Below, in pieces: positions 44,055 to 56,480 of a DNA stretch of 64,000 bases. The DNA is from Adiantum capillus-veneris (lineage: Eukaryota; Streptophyta; Polypodiopsida; Polypodiales; Pteridaceae): NCBI GenBank assembly GCA_014529385.2, contig CM043971.1:90637840-90701839 (forward strand), in the 5' to 3' direction. Position 1 is the stretch's first letter. Every line of letters starts with the position of its first letter. Under the pieces are notes generated by a model, which had not been told where the DNA came from, did no database searches, and was given only the letters and a program-made list of their open reading frames with translations. The translations under genes and the position numbers were made by a program.

Positions 44055-45521
44055 TCAATTTGGTTGAAGAGACTTGTAGCTCTTATTGTTGTCTATCATT
44101 GCTTCCACCACTATGAATGTGATATAAAAGATAGGTTGCTCTTCCTCTTGTTTAAAGTTGATGTATCTGCTACGTTCTTTAAGGGCTTGTATGAGTAAAT
44201 CTCTGAAATTTAGCTCATAAAAGTCAAGAATTCCATGACCTTCATAAGTAAGAAGATCTTTAGCCATGCCTCGAGCTGTAATCTGAAGGTGTTGCAAAAA
44301 TTTTATTACATAAGTAGACAATACACCAAGGTTCCTATTGCTGCCAACACCTTGGAAGAGAATAGATTTTGGTAAGGACCTACACAAAATCCACATGTAG
44401 AAATCTTCAAGTTTTTCATCTATGAAGAAGACCAAAAGCATCACAATGTGAGACCACCATACACCAAAGAACCAAATGTAGAAGGTTTGAAATATCTGTT
44501 ATCAATCACCAAGTGTTCATGTTCTCCAAAACTTAAGATGGTATGATGCCTAGGATGAAAGTCATATTTAAAGAGAGGATAAATTGACTGTGAAGAGATG
44601 AAACCCATATTTAAATGTTAAGGTGGTTGGAGATTCAAAAGATCGGATTTTCTTGCTAGGATAATGTTCCATGAATAAAAATCCGCCCACCAATACACCA
44701 TGGAAGAGAATAGTACCCTTTTGATATTTTCCTTTAATGATCCTATTTTCTACTACTCTCCCATATTTTCCATCCACTTCTAAGCCCCCCGCTTGACAAG
44801 GTTGAAACTTCTCACATTGTACTAACTTAAAAGTTGATGGATTACTATCTAAACTTGTAAAATCCTTGGCTTCTTGTATGGTAGGGTCTTCCATGGTTAA
44901 CACACATGGTTCATACCAAAGATTTTTGACGTCCTTACACACTTCTTGGAGATCATCGTCACATGAATTCTCTTTACACTTTTCCACTGTGTTTTGGAGT
45001 AGGTATTCCATGTCCACAGTCTTTTCCCTATGATCAATGTAGTTCATGATCTCACCACCTACGATTTTCTCTCCTTCTTCACTCTCTTCTCTTTTAAACA
45101 AGACACACTGTCATGAGAACCTTTCCTAGGTATTCACTCTCCATAGAGTCACATTGCACAAAATCTTCCTTTACTCTGACTAGAAATTGACCCTCCAAAA
45201 GGTTGGAGGTATCCATTATTAATCATCCACAATGTCATTCAAGATATCTTGTGCCAATTGTTGCATGTTTGTGATGAATATAGGAAAAAGAGATGCCACA
45301 TTTGAATCTCTGTCACACACTTTAACACTTGAATCATCATTTGGCATGTAAACATCATGTTCTATATTTGTCGAAGTAGAAGAAAACAAATACGATAAAG
45401 GAGATGACCCCTTGATTGAAACACTTTCTTGATGGTTGGTTCTTCTAGCATGATGGAAACCATTTTCAATGTAGAAGTACTCATGAAACTTTGACTGTTT
45501 CTTCAAAGGTAGAGGGTCCAC
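44055..45521 (-). CDS. Unknown ORFs inside the inverted-repeat element
   Basis: Three reverse-strand ORFs: 45219-45521 (100 aa), 44568-45101 (177 aa) and 44055-44444 (129 aa). The middle one is acidic at the start (FKREESEEGEKIVGGE), then VVENRIIKGKYQKGTILFHG, and may be globular. The last contains KDLLTYEGHGILDFYELNF. They share direction and could be exons or pieces of one gene. No DDE, zinc-finger or retroelement motif is visible. A captured host fragment is possible. Confidence 0.4.
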
Positions 45522-45654
45522 TGCAAGTAACCTTAGTCTCTTTAAGAAAGGAGCAAACCCAAAATAAATTAATCCATTTTTACATAATCTGGAAATGTAG
45601 AGTTAAATCCACATCTTGCCCATGACGAGAAACATCCTCGTCTAATTATACAAA

Positions 45655-46489
45655 AAGTTTTCTAATCATACAACAAAGGTCCTTCAGAAAAGATGAAAGC
45701 AGACAAAGATAGATGTTACAATATCTACATGCTATAGATGTGCGAATAATCAATTGGGTAAGTGGTACATAAACGTACCATTATCTAGGGGGGGCTAATG
45801 ATAGCCATTTTCCATCTATCCAAAATTTCCATTGTGATCTACCTCACCCTACCAAAATCACTCAAACACTGTGTCTATCCTCACCTTTTCATTGTACAAC
45901 ATAGGAGTGTGTGCGTTAGGGGACTTTTTCCATATCTCCTTAAAAGCCTCAGCGAGCTAGTTACTGGGCTAATTGAGCCACAAAATAAATAAAAACAAAA
46001 ACTAAAAATATATTATGGTCCATTTGTTTGTACATATTTCATTTTATGGAGGGTCTAAATATAGGGATTTTTATTATATTTATTTTGGTATTTATTTAAA
46101 TATTTTTACCTAGGTGTGCATTATTTGTCTAAGTATGCTATGTACATTGACTCATCATTACCACAAATTTTCTACCATTTTTCATACTCTTTATTGTATA
46201 AATATATATTTTCATGAAAGCCTCTGTAAATGTTGGTGCGAACCACTCCAAGAAAAAATCACAAAAATACCTTTCACCTAGTCATTTTCTTTCACTAAAT
46301 TACCATTTCTCTACATGCATTATTCCTTACTTCTTGTAAATAGTCCTAAATCAATAAAAACAAATGAGGGCCCCCTCATTTGATTCATTATATTTTTATA
46401 TATTTCTTTATTTCATTATATATATATATATGACATTATTCTCAATTCCATAAATAGTTTATACACTAACTTTTTCCATGTCATTCCAT
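45655..46489 (-). repeat. Right inverted-repeat arm
   Basis: Inverted copy of 43073-43890. The ORF at 45798-45992 mirrors the one at 43593-43775 only because the arms are homologous. Confidence 0.8.
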
Positions 46490-48146
46490 TTGCCAAGGAT
46501 ATGGCAAACTGTTCTAAAATCAGCAAGAAAGCTCATGTGTGGTACTTTTTGATAGTCGTGCTATAAAGCACATTACCTCTCATTGTGACTTGTTTACTTC
46601 TCTCAAGGATGTCCCTCATGGGAATTCTGTCACTTGTGCCAACAATGCCTCTTATCTGATTTAGGGAGTTGGAAAGATTATGTTGAGTGCTACAAATGGA
46701 AGTTCTTTCACACTTGTTGATGCATTGTATGTGTTGGGATCAAGAAGAGCCTTTTATCTGTATTGGCACTTGCTAGACTTGGACTTGTAGTCAACTTTGT
46801 GGATGACAGATGTACATTAAATGGTCTCAATTTTGGTGATTAAATTATTGCATATGGCATTTTATTTCATGCACTATATAAGCTCACTTTGTATGAAATG
46901 TGTGGGCAAGATTTTGTGAATGCAGTCATGGATTTTAAGGCTATTTCATATGCAAAACTCTGGCATGCATGTTTTGGGCATCTAAATTTTTCCATTTTGC
47001 TATATTTGCAAGAATATGATATGGTTGCTTCTTTTTTGACTCTTGAAGAACTTGTCAAACATGTTTGTGAAGGTTGTATTCTAGGTAAGATTAGTGTTCT
47101 AATTTTCCAAAGGATGGAGTAAGTTGAGCCAAATGCAGGTTGCAACTTGTGCATAGTGATGTTTGTGGGCCCATGCAAACTCCATTCTTGGGAGATTACC
47201 TTTACTTCGTGACTTTTATTGATGATTACTCCAATCATGCATGGGTGTATCCACTTAGGGAAAAGTCCAAAGTATTTATGTGCTTCAAGAAATTTTTGGC
47301 TATGTTTGAAAATGTCTCGATATGTACTATGGAAACCCTTCGTTTTGATCGAGGGGGGGAATATATGTCTCATGAATTCAATGCATTTTTGGCTAGTTGT
47401 GGGATAAAACACCATTGTACAGTGCCTTATATGCCTCAATAAATTATGTTGCAGAGAGGAAAAATAGATCACTTACGGAAATGGCAAGATGTATGGTCAA
47501 GAGTCAAGCTTTGACACATTCATTTTGGCTTGAGGCCATCATGTGTGCCACTAATGTACTAAATAGGTTTCCTAAAAAATCTTTGTAGTCTATGACTCCA
47601 TATGAAGCATGGCATGATAGAAAGTCTTCTATTGAGCACATGCATGTTTTTGGCTTGTTGGCATATCCTTTGGTGCCACAAATGCAGCGCACGATATTGG
47701 ATGATAAGGCTGTCAAATGTATTTCTCTTGGTTATAGTGATGAAAGCAAAGGCTACAGGTTGTATCATCCATGAACAAAGTCTACCTTGGTTTCATGGGA
47801 CATTGTGTTTGTGGAAGATAATGTTCAGCCCTTGTTGTCATGTACTAGAGGCAATCATGTAAGCTCACATGACATTTATGACACTTTGTTGCCTCTTTTT
47901 TAGTCGTGAAATTTTGAATATAAATTCCAAAAAGAAAGATGTACAACCTATGGGGTTTTTGAAAATTTTACAGATTAGCCTATTACTGATGCAGATGTAC
48001 ATGATGTACTTGATGAGGAAAGGGCTGAGAATGAGCAGTCTAGAGGTATGCCTAAATGGATGGTGCATACTTTGCATGACAATAAATTGGATGCAATTTT
48101 TTCTAGTCGTACTCGTTCACATTCTTGTCATGCATCTTATGCATCG
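46490..48146 (+). pseudogene. Ty1/copia protease-integrase relic
   Basis: Starts with FAKDMANCSKISKKAHV then FDSRAIKHITSHCDLF, a copia protease with D-S-G changed to D-S-R. The pre-integrase part is at 46880-47100 (KLWHACFGHLNF, CEGCILGK). The integrase core follows (LVHSDVCGPMQTP, FIDDYSNHAWVYPL, RFDRGGEYMSHEFNAF, YVAERKNRSLTEMARCM). Then TPYEAWHDRKSSIEHMHVFG and the C-terminus to SSRTRSHSCHAS. Stops and shifts occur near 46660, 46840, 47121, 47440 and 47588. Gag and the 5' LTR are missing because the inverted-repeat element lies on the left side. It is interrupted at 48147. Confidence 0.85.
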
Positions 48147-49066
48147 TGTTAACTGAGTCAACATCAATTAACAAAAGCTGCTAAAGACCGAAGACGTATG
48201 GATGCACATCGAAGATGAATACAAAGAAGCAGTAAAGATTGGAGTTACACATTTCTCACATTTTCCCAAAATGGTCACGTTATTGTAAATTCTCGATTTA
48301 TTTCAAGCCATTGTAATAAGTTAATGTGTTACGGGCTCAATGGGAGTTCCAAGCTGTAAAGAATAGGACAAATAGTGTGCCTAGGTTGCAGATTCAATAA
48401 GTGGTGGATCCCTAAAAGCCTTAGGTGCCCAGACATTGCATATTTTTACCCTAGGTATATAAGGCAATGTATAAACGAAATTAGGGTTCTCAAGCTCATT
48501 TGTTGAGAGCACTATTTGGTGAGAGATCTTGAGGTGTGTGGCTATGGAGTCCTTGAGCTTCTCCTTGCTCATGTGACTTCGTTAACACTAATCAATGTTT
48601 AATTCTCTTTCACTATGCCTCTCTCATGCTTCTTATGATTGCCTATGATGCTTTGATTAGCTAGATCTTAACTAATTGGTGGTTAATCCCTCTCTAATCT
48701 TGTGTGATTGCCCTCTTTTGCTTGTGTGTGCATGTAGGTTTGATTGGAGTGTGGTTCTCGATAAATCTATGTGTGTGTCCTTGCGATTCATGTGTTGCAT
48801 GATAGGATTAGTGTTGTGTGCGTCTTGCAATCGTAGTGTGTGTGATTGGGTTGATTGGAGGTGAAGAGAAGTGAATGTGGAGATTTCCCTTCATTGTGGC
48901 TTATCTCCTCCATAGGCCAAGAATCTCACCTCGTAGAGTCAACCATTCATGTTTCCATGATTAGCTCACTAATCATGTTAGTGTTTCCATGTCCTGGCCA
49001 GGTAGCTCATCCCTCCGGATTGGTAATTTTTTTGGTCATTGGAGCTATGCAACGATGGAACCCCCA
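48147..49066 (+). repeat. LTR of element H within the copia relic
   Basis: Starts TGTTAACTGAG and ends at CCCCCA. A TATATAAGG promoter box is at 48456-48464. It is about 920 bp, like the D LTR in size but different in sequence. The right boundary is set by the primer site that follows. Confidence 0.7.
48456..48464 (+). promoter_or_regulatory. TATA box of element H LTR
   Basis: TATATAAGG lies 309 bp into the LTR, at a plausible promoter position. Confidence 0.5.
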
Positions 49067-49071
49067 AGATT

Positions 49072-49089
49072 TGGTACCGCTGCCAGGGA
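49072..49089 (+). other. Primer binding site of element H (tRNA-Asp type)
   Basis: TGGTACCGCTGCCAGGGA resembles the D and E primer sites, placing H in the same Ty3 branch. Confidence 0.75.
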
Positions 49090-49555
49090 TGATGGCCTAT
49101 GCTAGTGTAATTGTGGCATAATCAAATGTGTTTCCTCACTAATTTCAATTTTGTGTTTATGGTTTTGTGGATTTTGGATGTGTGTGCATGTAGCAATGCG
49201 TTCATAGTTCCCTAACTTGTCATTGTATCTTGCCAATTTTGTGTTTACACACTCTAATTTCACACTAACCCCTTGCTGATTCGACTAATTTTGCTAACTT
49301 ACACACTAATTTGCTATGAAGGACTGGAGCTTTCAACCATTCAATCGATCTTCATTTGAAAAGTAATCAAGGTGGTATTCTCAACCTCCCTAGAATCTAA
49401 AGATATGTAGAATTGTGTAGAGACTCCACCATGATGCAATGTAATGTTGATGCAATGCAATGTTGATGCTATGTTGCTTTGAAACTTTTTGGATTGTTCG
49501 TTTTCATTCCATCGTAATGCCAAAATTTTCCAAATTTGGTGGCGTATGAAATTGA
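49090..49555 (+). other. Truncated leader of element H
   Basis: No coding. The text after the primer site runs about 460 bp and then switches to copia RT text, so the body of H is missing. Confidence 0.5.
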
Positions 49556-50150
49556 GTTTGCAATCTCAAGGGTCAGCAGATCATGCATAGCCCAGGGTCT
49601 AACCATTGGCAGGCTGTCAAGAATATTTTTTGCTACTTGAGTGGCACTTTACATCTTGGCCTATTTTATCCCAAGGGAGGATCATTGCCACAAGATTTGC
49701 ATGCTTTTTTGGACTCATATTGGGCTAATTGTTTTGACAAGTGGTTTTTGTTTCATGCTTGATAGCTCATGCATATCATGGTTGAGAAAGAAGCAACCTA
49801 TTGTGTCCACTTCCAGTTTTGTGAGGCTGAGTACATAGAGGTCTTCACAGCAACGGTTGAGTGTGTAGACACCTTATGGATGATTTGGGTGTTGGACAGG
49901 ACATTGTCAACACTATTTACACTAACAGTCAGAGCGCATTGGCAATTGTGAGGAACCCAATTTTTCATACTCGCATAAAGTACATTGAGGTGGATTCCCA
50001 CTATGTGAGGGAGAGGCTCTCAACATGAGAGATGAGCTTGGCTTATGTGCCAACACAGGATGAGCTTGTAGATCTTTTCACAAAGGCATTGTCTCGTGAG
50101 AAGTTTGAAGTTTTACGCAAAGCTTTGGGTTTACTCCCCTTTGTGGATTG
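49556..50150 (+). pseudogene. Ty1/copia RT end and RNase H relic
   Basis: In mixed frames: ISRVSRS-like lead, GTLHL-type segment, then SWLRKKQPIVSTSS with EAEY-type text, then the RNase H end (MSLAYVPTQDELVDLFTKAL with LREKFEVLRKALGLLPFVD-type residues). It is the 3' part of the copia relic at 46490-48146. About 1.3 kb of RT between them is missing. Frames change at about 49640, 49780, 49950 and 50100. Confidence 0.75.
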
Positions 50151-52179
50151 ATCATGTCCTCATAAATCATGGCACTTCCTCCTACTCTAGGTGCCAGCTT
50201 TTGTTCACCGCATCACTCCCAAGGGTTATTTGTTATTATATACATCTGGTAGTGATGTCTGTGAACAAACTTAGGACTACCAAGGTATTTTTTCCCTCAC
50301 TAGGTGGGTTTTCCCCTCGTGTATTGTATATACATACATCACTCTAGGGCTATCTTATCTCCATTTTCACACTAAGGAATACACCCTCTGGTGTGTGCCT
50401 TGAGCTTCCTTTGTCTTCTCCAAGCTGTGTGTGTTTTCATGCAACCCTAATTCCAAAAAATTGGTGAAAAAAATACACCCATTTGCCCAGTTTTGACATG
50501 CACGCCTGAGTAACATGAAAATTGAAGCTCAGAGAATATGGCTCTTTGTCGTCGGCCATGGTTGCAAAAACTAATTTTAAAAAACATACACAATACCTTA
50601 ATCCACTTAACCATAAACGAGGAACATAAGCAATGCAGATAAAAAAACAAACATGCAACAAAAATCACCATCTACTCACTTTTGGAAAATAATTAAAATC
50701 CATTAATCATAAGTAGACATTACAAGAGTGTCCTTTTTTCACCAATTTAAATAAAATGACACATGAAATCTTGAAAAAATCTCAACAAAAATTTATAAAA
50801 TGTTATCCAAAGTACCTAGAAAAATTATAATTGATCACTTTTGTACACAACCTCAATAGTGCCTACACTCTGAAAAGCACCTACGCAAAACAACAACAGG
50901 GGATGTTTCATTAGTACTCATACTCTAGTCTAAGAAAAAGTTACTAGGGTGCATGCAGTAATCCATGGTAGCTAGTTATATATATGTTTTACATTTTTGT
51001 GATTATCATGTGGATCAAATATGTAACTTTTACAAATTCAATTAACAACACCATAAAACATTTAGATCATTTAAATTAGCAATGTCTTATGATGCATACA
51101 TACTAGATCTATGACTAGATCCATTACTTAAGGTAATACTATTTGATGATTTGATGGTTATGCAAGCCACATTTGGTGATTTATGTCATATCCTAAAAAT
51201 TGTGTGTATTGTAATTCATTTTTTATCTATCAAAGATTAACCTTAGACTAAAGTCCACTTTTGCGTTTCTCCATTCATCTCGCATATGTATACAAATACA
51301 TCATATGGACACATTTGGGCAATTATATACACGCTTTCATTAGTTTTTCATAGCAATATTTATTTTGCAAGAAATCATGTACCATCAATATTTTGAATGA
51401 GCTTAAAGTAAAAAATACCTATGATTTTGAAACATTGAAAAATGCTTATTTGATGGGTATTGGCCTATAGATATAGTACATACCTGAAAATCTTCCCCAT
51501 AACCTCATCATGTTAGAGACCTTGGATGAGGAGAAATTTGGACTCACTTTTGGGCCCTGTAAAAGGTTCCACATCATCTTAGAGAGAGAAAATGAGAAAT
51601 TTAAATAGTGCATTTTATACAATACTTTTTTGAGACAACAAAAATCCAAAATGACATATTCTCTGTTAGGTAGTTGCCATCGTTGTTTTTTATCCTTTAT
51701 TCTCTTTTCAAAAATCCAACTAACCGTATGAATAATTATTTGAAACACCAACTTATAAGAATTTCATCCAAAAACATGATTCTTAATCATCACTCTCAAG
51801 CTATCAACTCTAAACATGGGACTCCAATGATCTCAAATGCAAACCTACAAGCCTTCCCTCCCAAAATGTGAGATATTTCATTAGTCTTGAGTGTCTGTCT
51901 ATCTCTGAACTCTAGGCATGGAGAACGCATATTTTTATGATGAAAACACATTTTTTTGAACTTGAAATCGGCAACCCATTCATCTTCAACACTTACCCAA
52001 AAAATGAAGAACACGCATTATCTTCACGTTGAAATATTGCAAGAGTACTAACCATTTCAAAAACATAGGAGGGAGTCTTTCTTATCTAAAGGGGAGATTA
52101 AACTTAGAAGGATGATCATGACCAAAGAACATCATTTGGATTTGTATATTGATGGGTCTATTTAGAAAAACAATCCTAC
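50151..52179. other. AT-rich region without recognisable gene
   Basis: The first 280 bp could be the 3' end or LTR of the copia relic (CCCCTCGTGTATTGTATATAC). The rest is AT-rich, with ORFs under 102 codons in both directions and no family signals. Confidence 0.55.
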
Positions 52180-53731
52180 AACAAATGTGCCACCTCCATT
52201 TGCTAAAATCATAAACCTTTTACATTTCACAGGCAATGGTGAGGATGGAATATTGGGCTACACTCAACATTTTAAAATACAAGGATTAAATACAAAAAGC
52301 AAAGATCTTTCTAGCGATGGAGAACATGAAGATGAAGAAACTAAACAAGGCATCCGCTCAGAAGGTTTTATCAAATAGAAAGACAATCCAAAGTCTTAAG
52401 AAGAAGATCACAAGTTTGTGTGAGGAAGGCACCATGCTTGGGCATCAAAAAATAAAACAAGACCTATGCAGAATAGAGAATATGAAGATTGGTAGTAGTG
52501 TGCCAAAATAACAAATAAGGTAACTCTTTGTTTTTACTTATGTATCCTATATATTCTTACAAATTTCTTATTTTTTATCATGACACGATGTGCTATCACT
52601 AAAGATCTTTGTGCTACATCCAAACTCAGGGAGTATACTACAGCCATTTAGTTCCAAAATAAGCAGTTGAAGAGATGATAACTCAAAAAAAAATTCATAA
52701 ATTGAAAGGGTGGATCCTTACCTCCTTCATGAAGGAGAACCAGTTAAAACCAATGGAAGTGCACAAAATATTTGATGAGACTATCATCTCCAAGATGGGA
52801 TACAAGGCACTCTTCAAAGCATTAGCTAAAAGGTCTCAAAGTAAGTTATAGAGAGGATCATTGCTGCCAAAGCCATCATATGTAAAGTTTACACGTTAGC
52901 ATGTAAACGATGAGGTGTTTGAGAAACTTGAGTCACCATTCCATATCGAAGCAACATCATTGGGTAAGGGAGGTAGAGAGGTACAATATAACGAGCATAA
53001 CAATCTCTTAGTAGTTAATCTTGAAGTATTACGGAGGCATGCATGCAGTTCACTTATTTGATATGAGTTGAGAGGAGTGCAACAAGGTTCTCAAGTTTTC
53101 TTTGAAGCTCAAGGAGTGCAAGGTCAAAAAGAATAGGAAGATGAAGAGAGTCACCATTACCCTCATGAATAGAGATTTGGATCCATCAATAACCAAAGAG
53201 GATCCACAATACTTCAACGTACAATCCAAAAACAACATTCTCATACTAGGATCATTTGAGGTATACTTAGTTTAATCTATAATAGCAAAAATATTGCATG
53301 TTTGGTTCTTGATTTTATATTCCCATTTTTAGTTGTAGGTTAATAAGGAAGATTTTGAAATCCTCCATTGGGTTTTGAGTCAAACCCAAATTGCTTCTAT
53401 TATCAGTGAACAAAGAAATGGAGTTGTGTCTTTGGTGGAAGGTTTTGGTGACTACATATTCGAATGGCACATGGCAAGTGAATTGAAGACTCTTAAGTGC
53501 ATGTATAGCCTAACACACAGTGTTGTTGTGAAAAATCCATGCTTATACTACATGGCTGATGCTGCCCAATCTCTTCAGAGTGTGCAATGGACTAGAGCTC
53601 CTAAGAGACATCTTCAAGATAAATCTTTTAGGCCAGTCCTTGATATTCCTCTGAGTAAAGTTCAAATAGGGTTCTTAGAGAATCCCAAATTAACATGTTT
53701 GCTTGGTTCTAGTGTAATGGAGTATGACTAA
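52180..53731 (+). pseudogene. Unrecognised coding relic, possibly intron-containing
   Basis: Several plus-strand segments have protein-like composition: 52187-52378 (acidic, Lys/Glu), 52675-52830 (KGWILTSFMKENQLKPMEVH), 53080-53260 (LKECKVKKNRKMKRVTITLM) and 53352-53731 (118 codons, DFEILHWVLSQTQIASIIS, VEGFGDYIFEWHMASELK). Between the last two a segment starts GAG|GTATAC and ends TTTTTAGTTGTAG|GTTAAT, matching intron splice signals. No retroelement or transposase motif is seen. It may be a decayed host gene fragment or a DNA-transposon passenger. In-frame stops break the upstream parts. Confidence 0.4.
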
Positions 53732-54283
53732 TAACATTGATTGTAGGGGAGTTAAACTGACAAGAGTGCTCATTTCCTTAAGAGAATTGTTAATGAACAT
53801 AGGGAAAGTACTTGATTGAAGGTAGAAAATAAACATTACACCTAGCTAGTTTGGCATGAATAATACTTGCTAATGTGAGAGAGAATTAGAGAAATTGACA
53901 ACAATTGAAGACCGGATTTGACTATACAACAAGGAAAGATAGCATACTTGAGTTGACAAAGAGAGCTAGAAGGAAAGGAAGGCTACAAACTCAAAGAAGT
54001 AGTTTCACCCCTCCTTTTCACTCCTTAGAGAAAGGTAAGGTTTCTTCCAAAATTCCTTTTTCTTCAAGGAGAAAACTTCACAAGTGAATAAAAGCCTTCA
54101 CAAAAATGACGAGTTTTTGTGAATATTCAACAAAGGTGTTCTTACAAGGAACAACACATGAACCACTACAATTTTTACAAGGAGAGGATCGCATGCAATG
54201 CTAAAGTTGTCGAGCACACAAAACACAAAGACTTCAAGCTTTATACGCTACAAGTTGACTTTTTTCTCTCTCAGCATTAGCAT
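53732..54283. other. Leader-like DNA before element I
   Basis: No supported gene. A 60-codon ORF (53905-54087) is basic and lacks a family. It may be the leader of element I, but no LTR or primer site was identified. Confidence 0.4.
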
Positions 54284-54555
54284 GTGTTTACCATGGCTGG
54301 CAAGGATATCCCACCTACACACACTTTTAATTTTGAGCACGAACATCAAAATTCGGTTACCACAGGTGCTTGTGACATTAATACGCATGAAGATTGTAAT
54401 CTAGGAGACCATGGACTTGTAGATATGGTTGCTTTCAAGACTTTGGAAAATTGCCAAAGCATACTTGAATGCAGCCTCTCTGCACTAAATGCAAATGTTG
54501 CAAAACTTGTTGAGCTACTTGTGAAATTTATGAATTCACAAACTTCTCAAGGTAT

Positions 54556-55010
54556 CTATAGCCATTGCTCCCATCCTAGCAATCGTTGACCCACTTAAGC
54601 CGTTTGTGGTAGAGGCTGGTGCTAGAGACTGATGCTAGTGACAAGGCAATTGGTGTGGTACTTCTCCAGGAGGGAATACATATAGCCTTTGAAAGTAAAA
54701 AGCTGGATAGATCTCAATAGAATTATTTTGTTTATGAGAGGGAGCTCTATGCCATAGTTCACGCTTTAAAAAAGTGACGGCACTATCTGTATGGTGCCAA
54801 GTTTGAATTAGGTTTTGACCATGAGAGTATAAAATGGTTTACTAATCAAACAGAGTTGAAGGGTCATAAAGCTAGATTGGTGGAGCTCCTTCAAGATTAT
54901 GATTGTAAGCTACAATAACACAAGGAGCAATATAATGTAGTAGCAGATGCACTAAGGTGGATGCCTCAAATTAATTCAGTTGCTTTCACAAAAATATAGA
55001 GTGAATTTTT
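54556..55010 (+). pseudogene. RNase H of element I
   Basis: DASDKAIGVVLLQEG (first catalytic Asp), VYERELYAIVHALKK (Glu) and HESIKWFTNQTELKGHKARL are visible; the usual D-H of the third site reads FDHES. Broken by stops at 54718, 54775 and 54915. Confidence 0.75.
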
Positions 55011-55179
55011 AGAGTCATCACGTGGCAAGTGTGCACAAGACAATCATATGCTAAAGTGTGGAGTACAGTTTTAAGAAGGGATATCTCACAGTCACATGTC
55101 TCTGCACAGCCATATCAACATGTTTTTGCACACGCAAATTAAAAATCCAACACACGGAGCTCCACCCCTACTCAAGAAG

Positions 55180-56330
55180 AGCTGAAGCGATGGAAATTTT
55201 TTTCCATTAACGATGGCTACTTACTCCACAAGGGTAGAGTATGTGTGCCAAAGGACTCAGACACTAGGTGCCAAATATCACTTGAGTGTCACAATAGTTT
55301 AAGTGCTGGTCATCAAGATATTCGTAAGATGTATGCCTTAGTTCGACGATGATTTTATTGGACAGGCTTACATCATGATGTTCAAGAGTATGTACTAAAC
55401 TGCCAGTAATGCCAAGTTAATAAGGCAGAATGCCTCAAGGTAGGTGGCCTTTTATATCCTTTAGAAATTCCACAAGGTAAGTGGGATAGTATCTCTATGG
55501 AGTTTGTAGTAGAACTATCTAATACAAATTGTGGCCATGATTCCATAAGGGTAATTGTAGACCGTCTAGCAAAGATGGGTCGATTCATTCCCACTAAGAC
55601 TACGGTTAAGACACCAAAATTATCATGGCTATTTAAGAGCATATATATAGACTCTATGGTCTTCCAGCTAGTATCATATGTGATAGAGATCAAAAGTTTG
55701 ATAATCACTTCTGGAGAGCTGTGTTCCAAAAGATGGAAACTACACTTAATCTTAGTACTGCTGATCGTCTAAAAACAGATGGTCAAATCGAAAGAGTTAA
55801 TCAAGTGCTAGAGGATATGCTATGAGCGTACATTAGCAAGAAGAAAACCAATTGGAAAGACTACTTGCCTATATTGGACTTTTCTTATGATAGTTCAAAG
55901 CATGTGACTACATGGTTTAGTCCATTTATGCTTTTGTACGGTTTTCAACATAGATCACCCATTACGGCGGGGTTGGCTACGGAGAAGATACAACAAGCAA
56001 AGGATTTTCTCCAAGATCATTTTGATATGCTTCAAGATGCTCTGACAGAATGTTAAACAAGCTCAAGATCGATGTAAGAAGTACATAGACGAGCATCAGT
56101 ATCTTGCTACTTTTCAAGTAGGAGACAAGGTTTTCTCAAGGTTCCGGAGCATTTAGAAAGTCAAAAGATGGGAAAAGTTGCTAAACTTTCACCACGATAT
56201 TGTGGACCGTTTATTGTTCTCAAATGTTTAGGTCAAGTGGCCTATAAGTTAGCTCTTCCCAAGCACTCACTCCTTCATCCTGTTTTTCATGTTAGTCATT
56301 TTACAAAAACACCTAGGGCAGAATGATAAT
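55180..56330 (+). pseudogene. Integrase of element I
   Basis: Zinc-binding text lies near 55290-55420. The core shows WDSISMEFVVEL (first Asp replaced by Glu), VIVDRLAKMGRFIPTKT, ICDRDQKFDNHFW-type text in a shifted frame at 55675-55710, and DGQIERVNQVLEDML (Glu). ORFs 55497-55772 and 55865-56056 are its open pieces. Confidence 0.72.
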
Positions 56331-56480
56331 GTCATTGACACACGTGTGTTAGTTGACCTTATCAAACCGCCAATTCAAGGATCCCTCATGAACCCAAAAC
56401 GATTTTGGATTCTCATGAGATTCACACCAAACGGCATGTGTCGGTAAAATTGTTAGATAGACCTAAAGAAGGTTCAATGT

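Larger units (their letters stand above)
43073..46489. mobile_element. Long inverted-repeat (foldback or MULE-like) element
   Basis: The arms at about 43073-43890 and 45655-46489 (roughly 820-830 bp) are inverted copies, alike from end to end. Shared text includes GTTAGTGTATAAAC, GACTAGGTGAAAGG and GTATGATTAGAAAAC. The 1.76 kb centre has three reverse-strand ORFs with no transposase motif that I recognise. The left arm starts 30 bp after copy B's LTR; the right arm ends where copia coding begins. No target duplication could be identified. Long arms suggest a foldback or Mutator-like element, or two related repeats that landed in opposite directions. Confidence 0.7.
54284..56480 (+). mobile_element. 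Internally deleted Ty3/gypsy element I
   Basis: A gag-like N-terminal ORF (54284-54589, MAGKDIPPTHTFNFEHEH) runs straight into RNase H text at about 54555 (ILAIVDPLKPFVVEA, then DASDKAIGVVLLQEG). Gag end, protease and RT are missing. RNase H (to 54970), integrase (55010-56060) and the integrase C-terminal domain (56100-56320, LSPRYCGPFIVLKCLGQVAY) follow. A chromodomain-like remnant (ILDSHEIHTKRHVS) lies at about 56405-56450. Wording differs from the A/B/C family. Stops are frequent. Confidence 0.75.

Noticed and set aside
43593-45992. Pair of similar small proteins at 43593-43775 (minus) and 45798-45992 (plus)
   Set aside because: They are mirror images within inverted-repeat arms, so similarity is at DNA level.
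46867-47472. 201-codon reverse-strand ORF
   Set aside because: It is the antisense of the copia integrase, whose motifs are clear on the plus strand.
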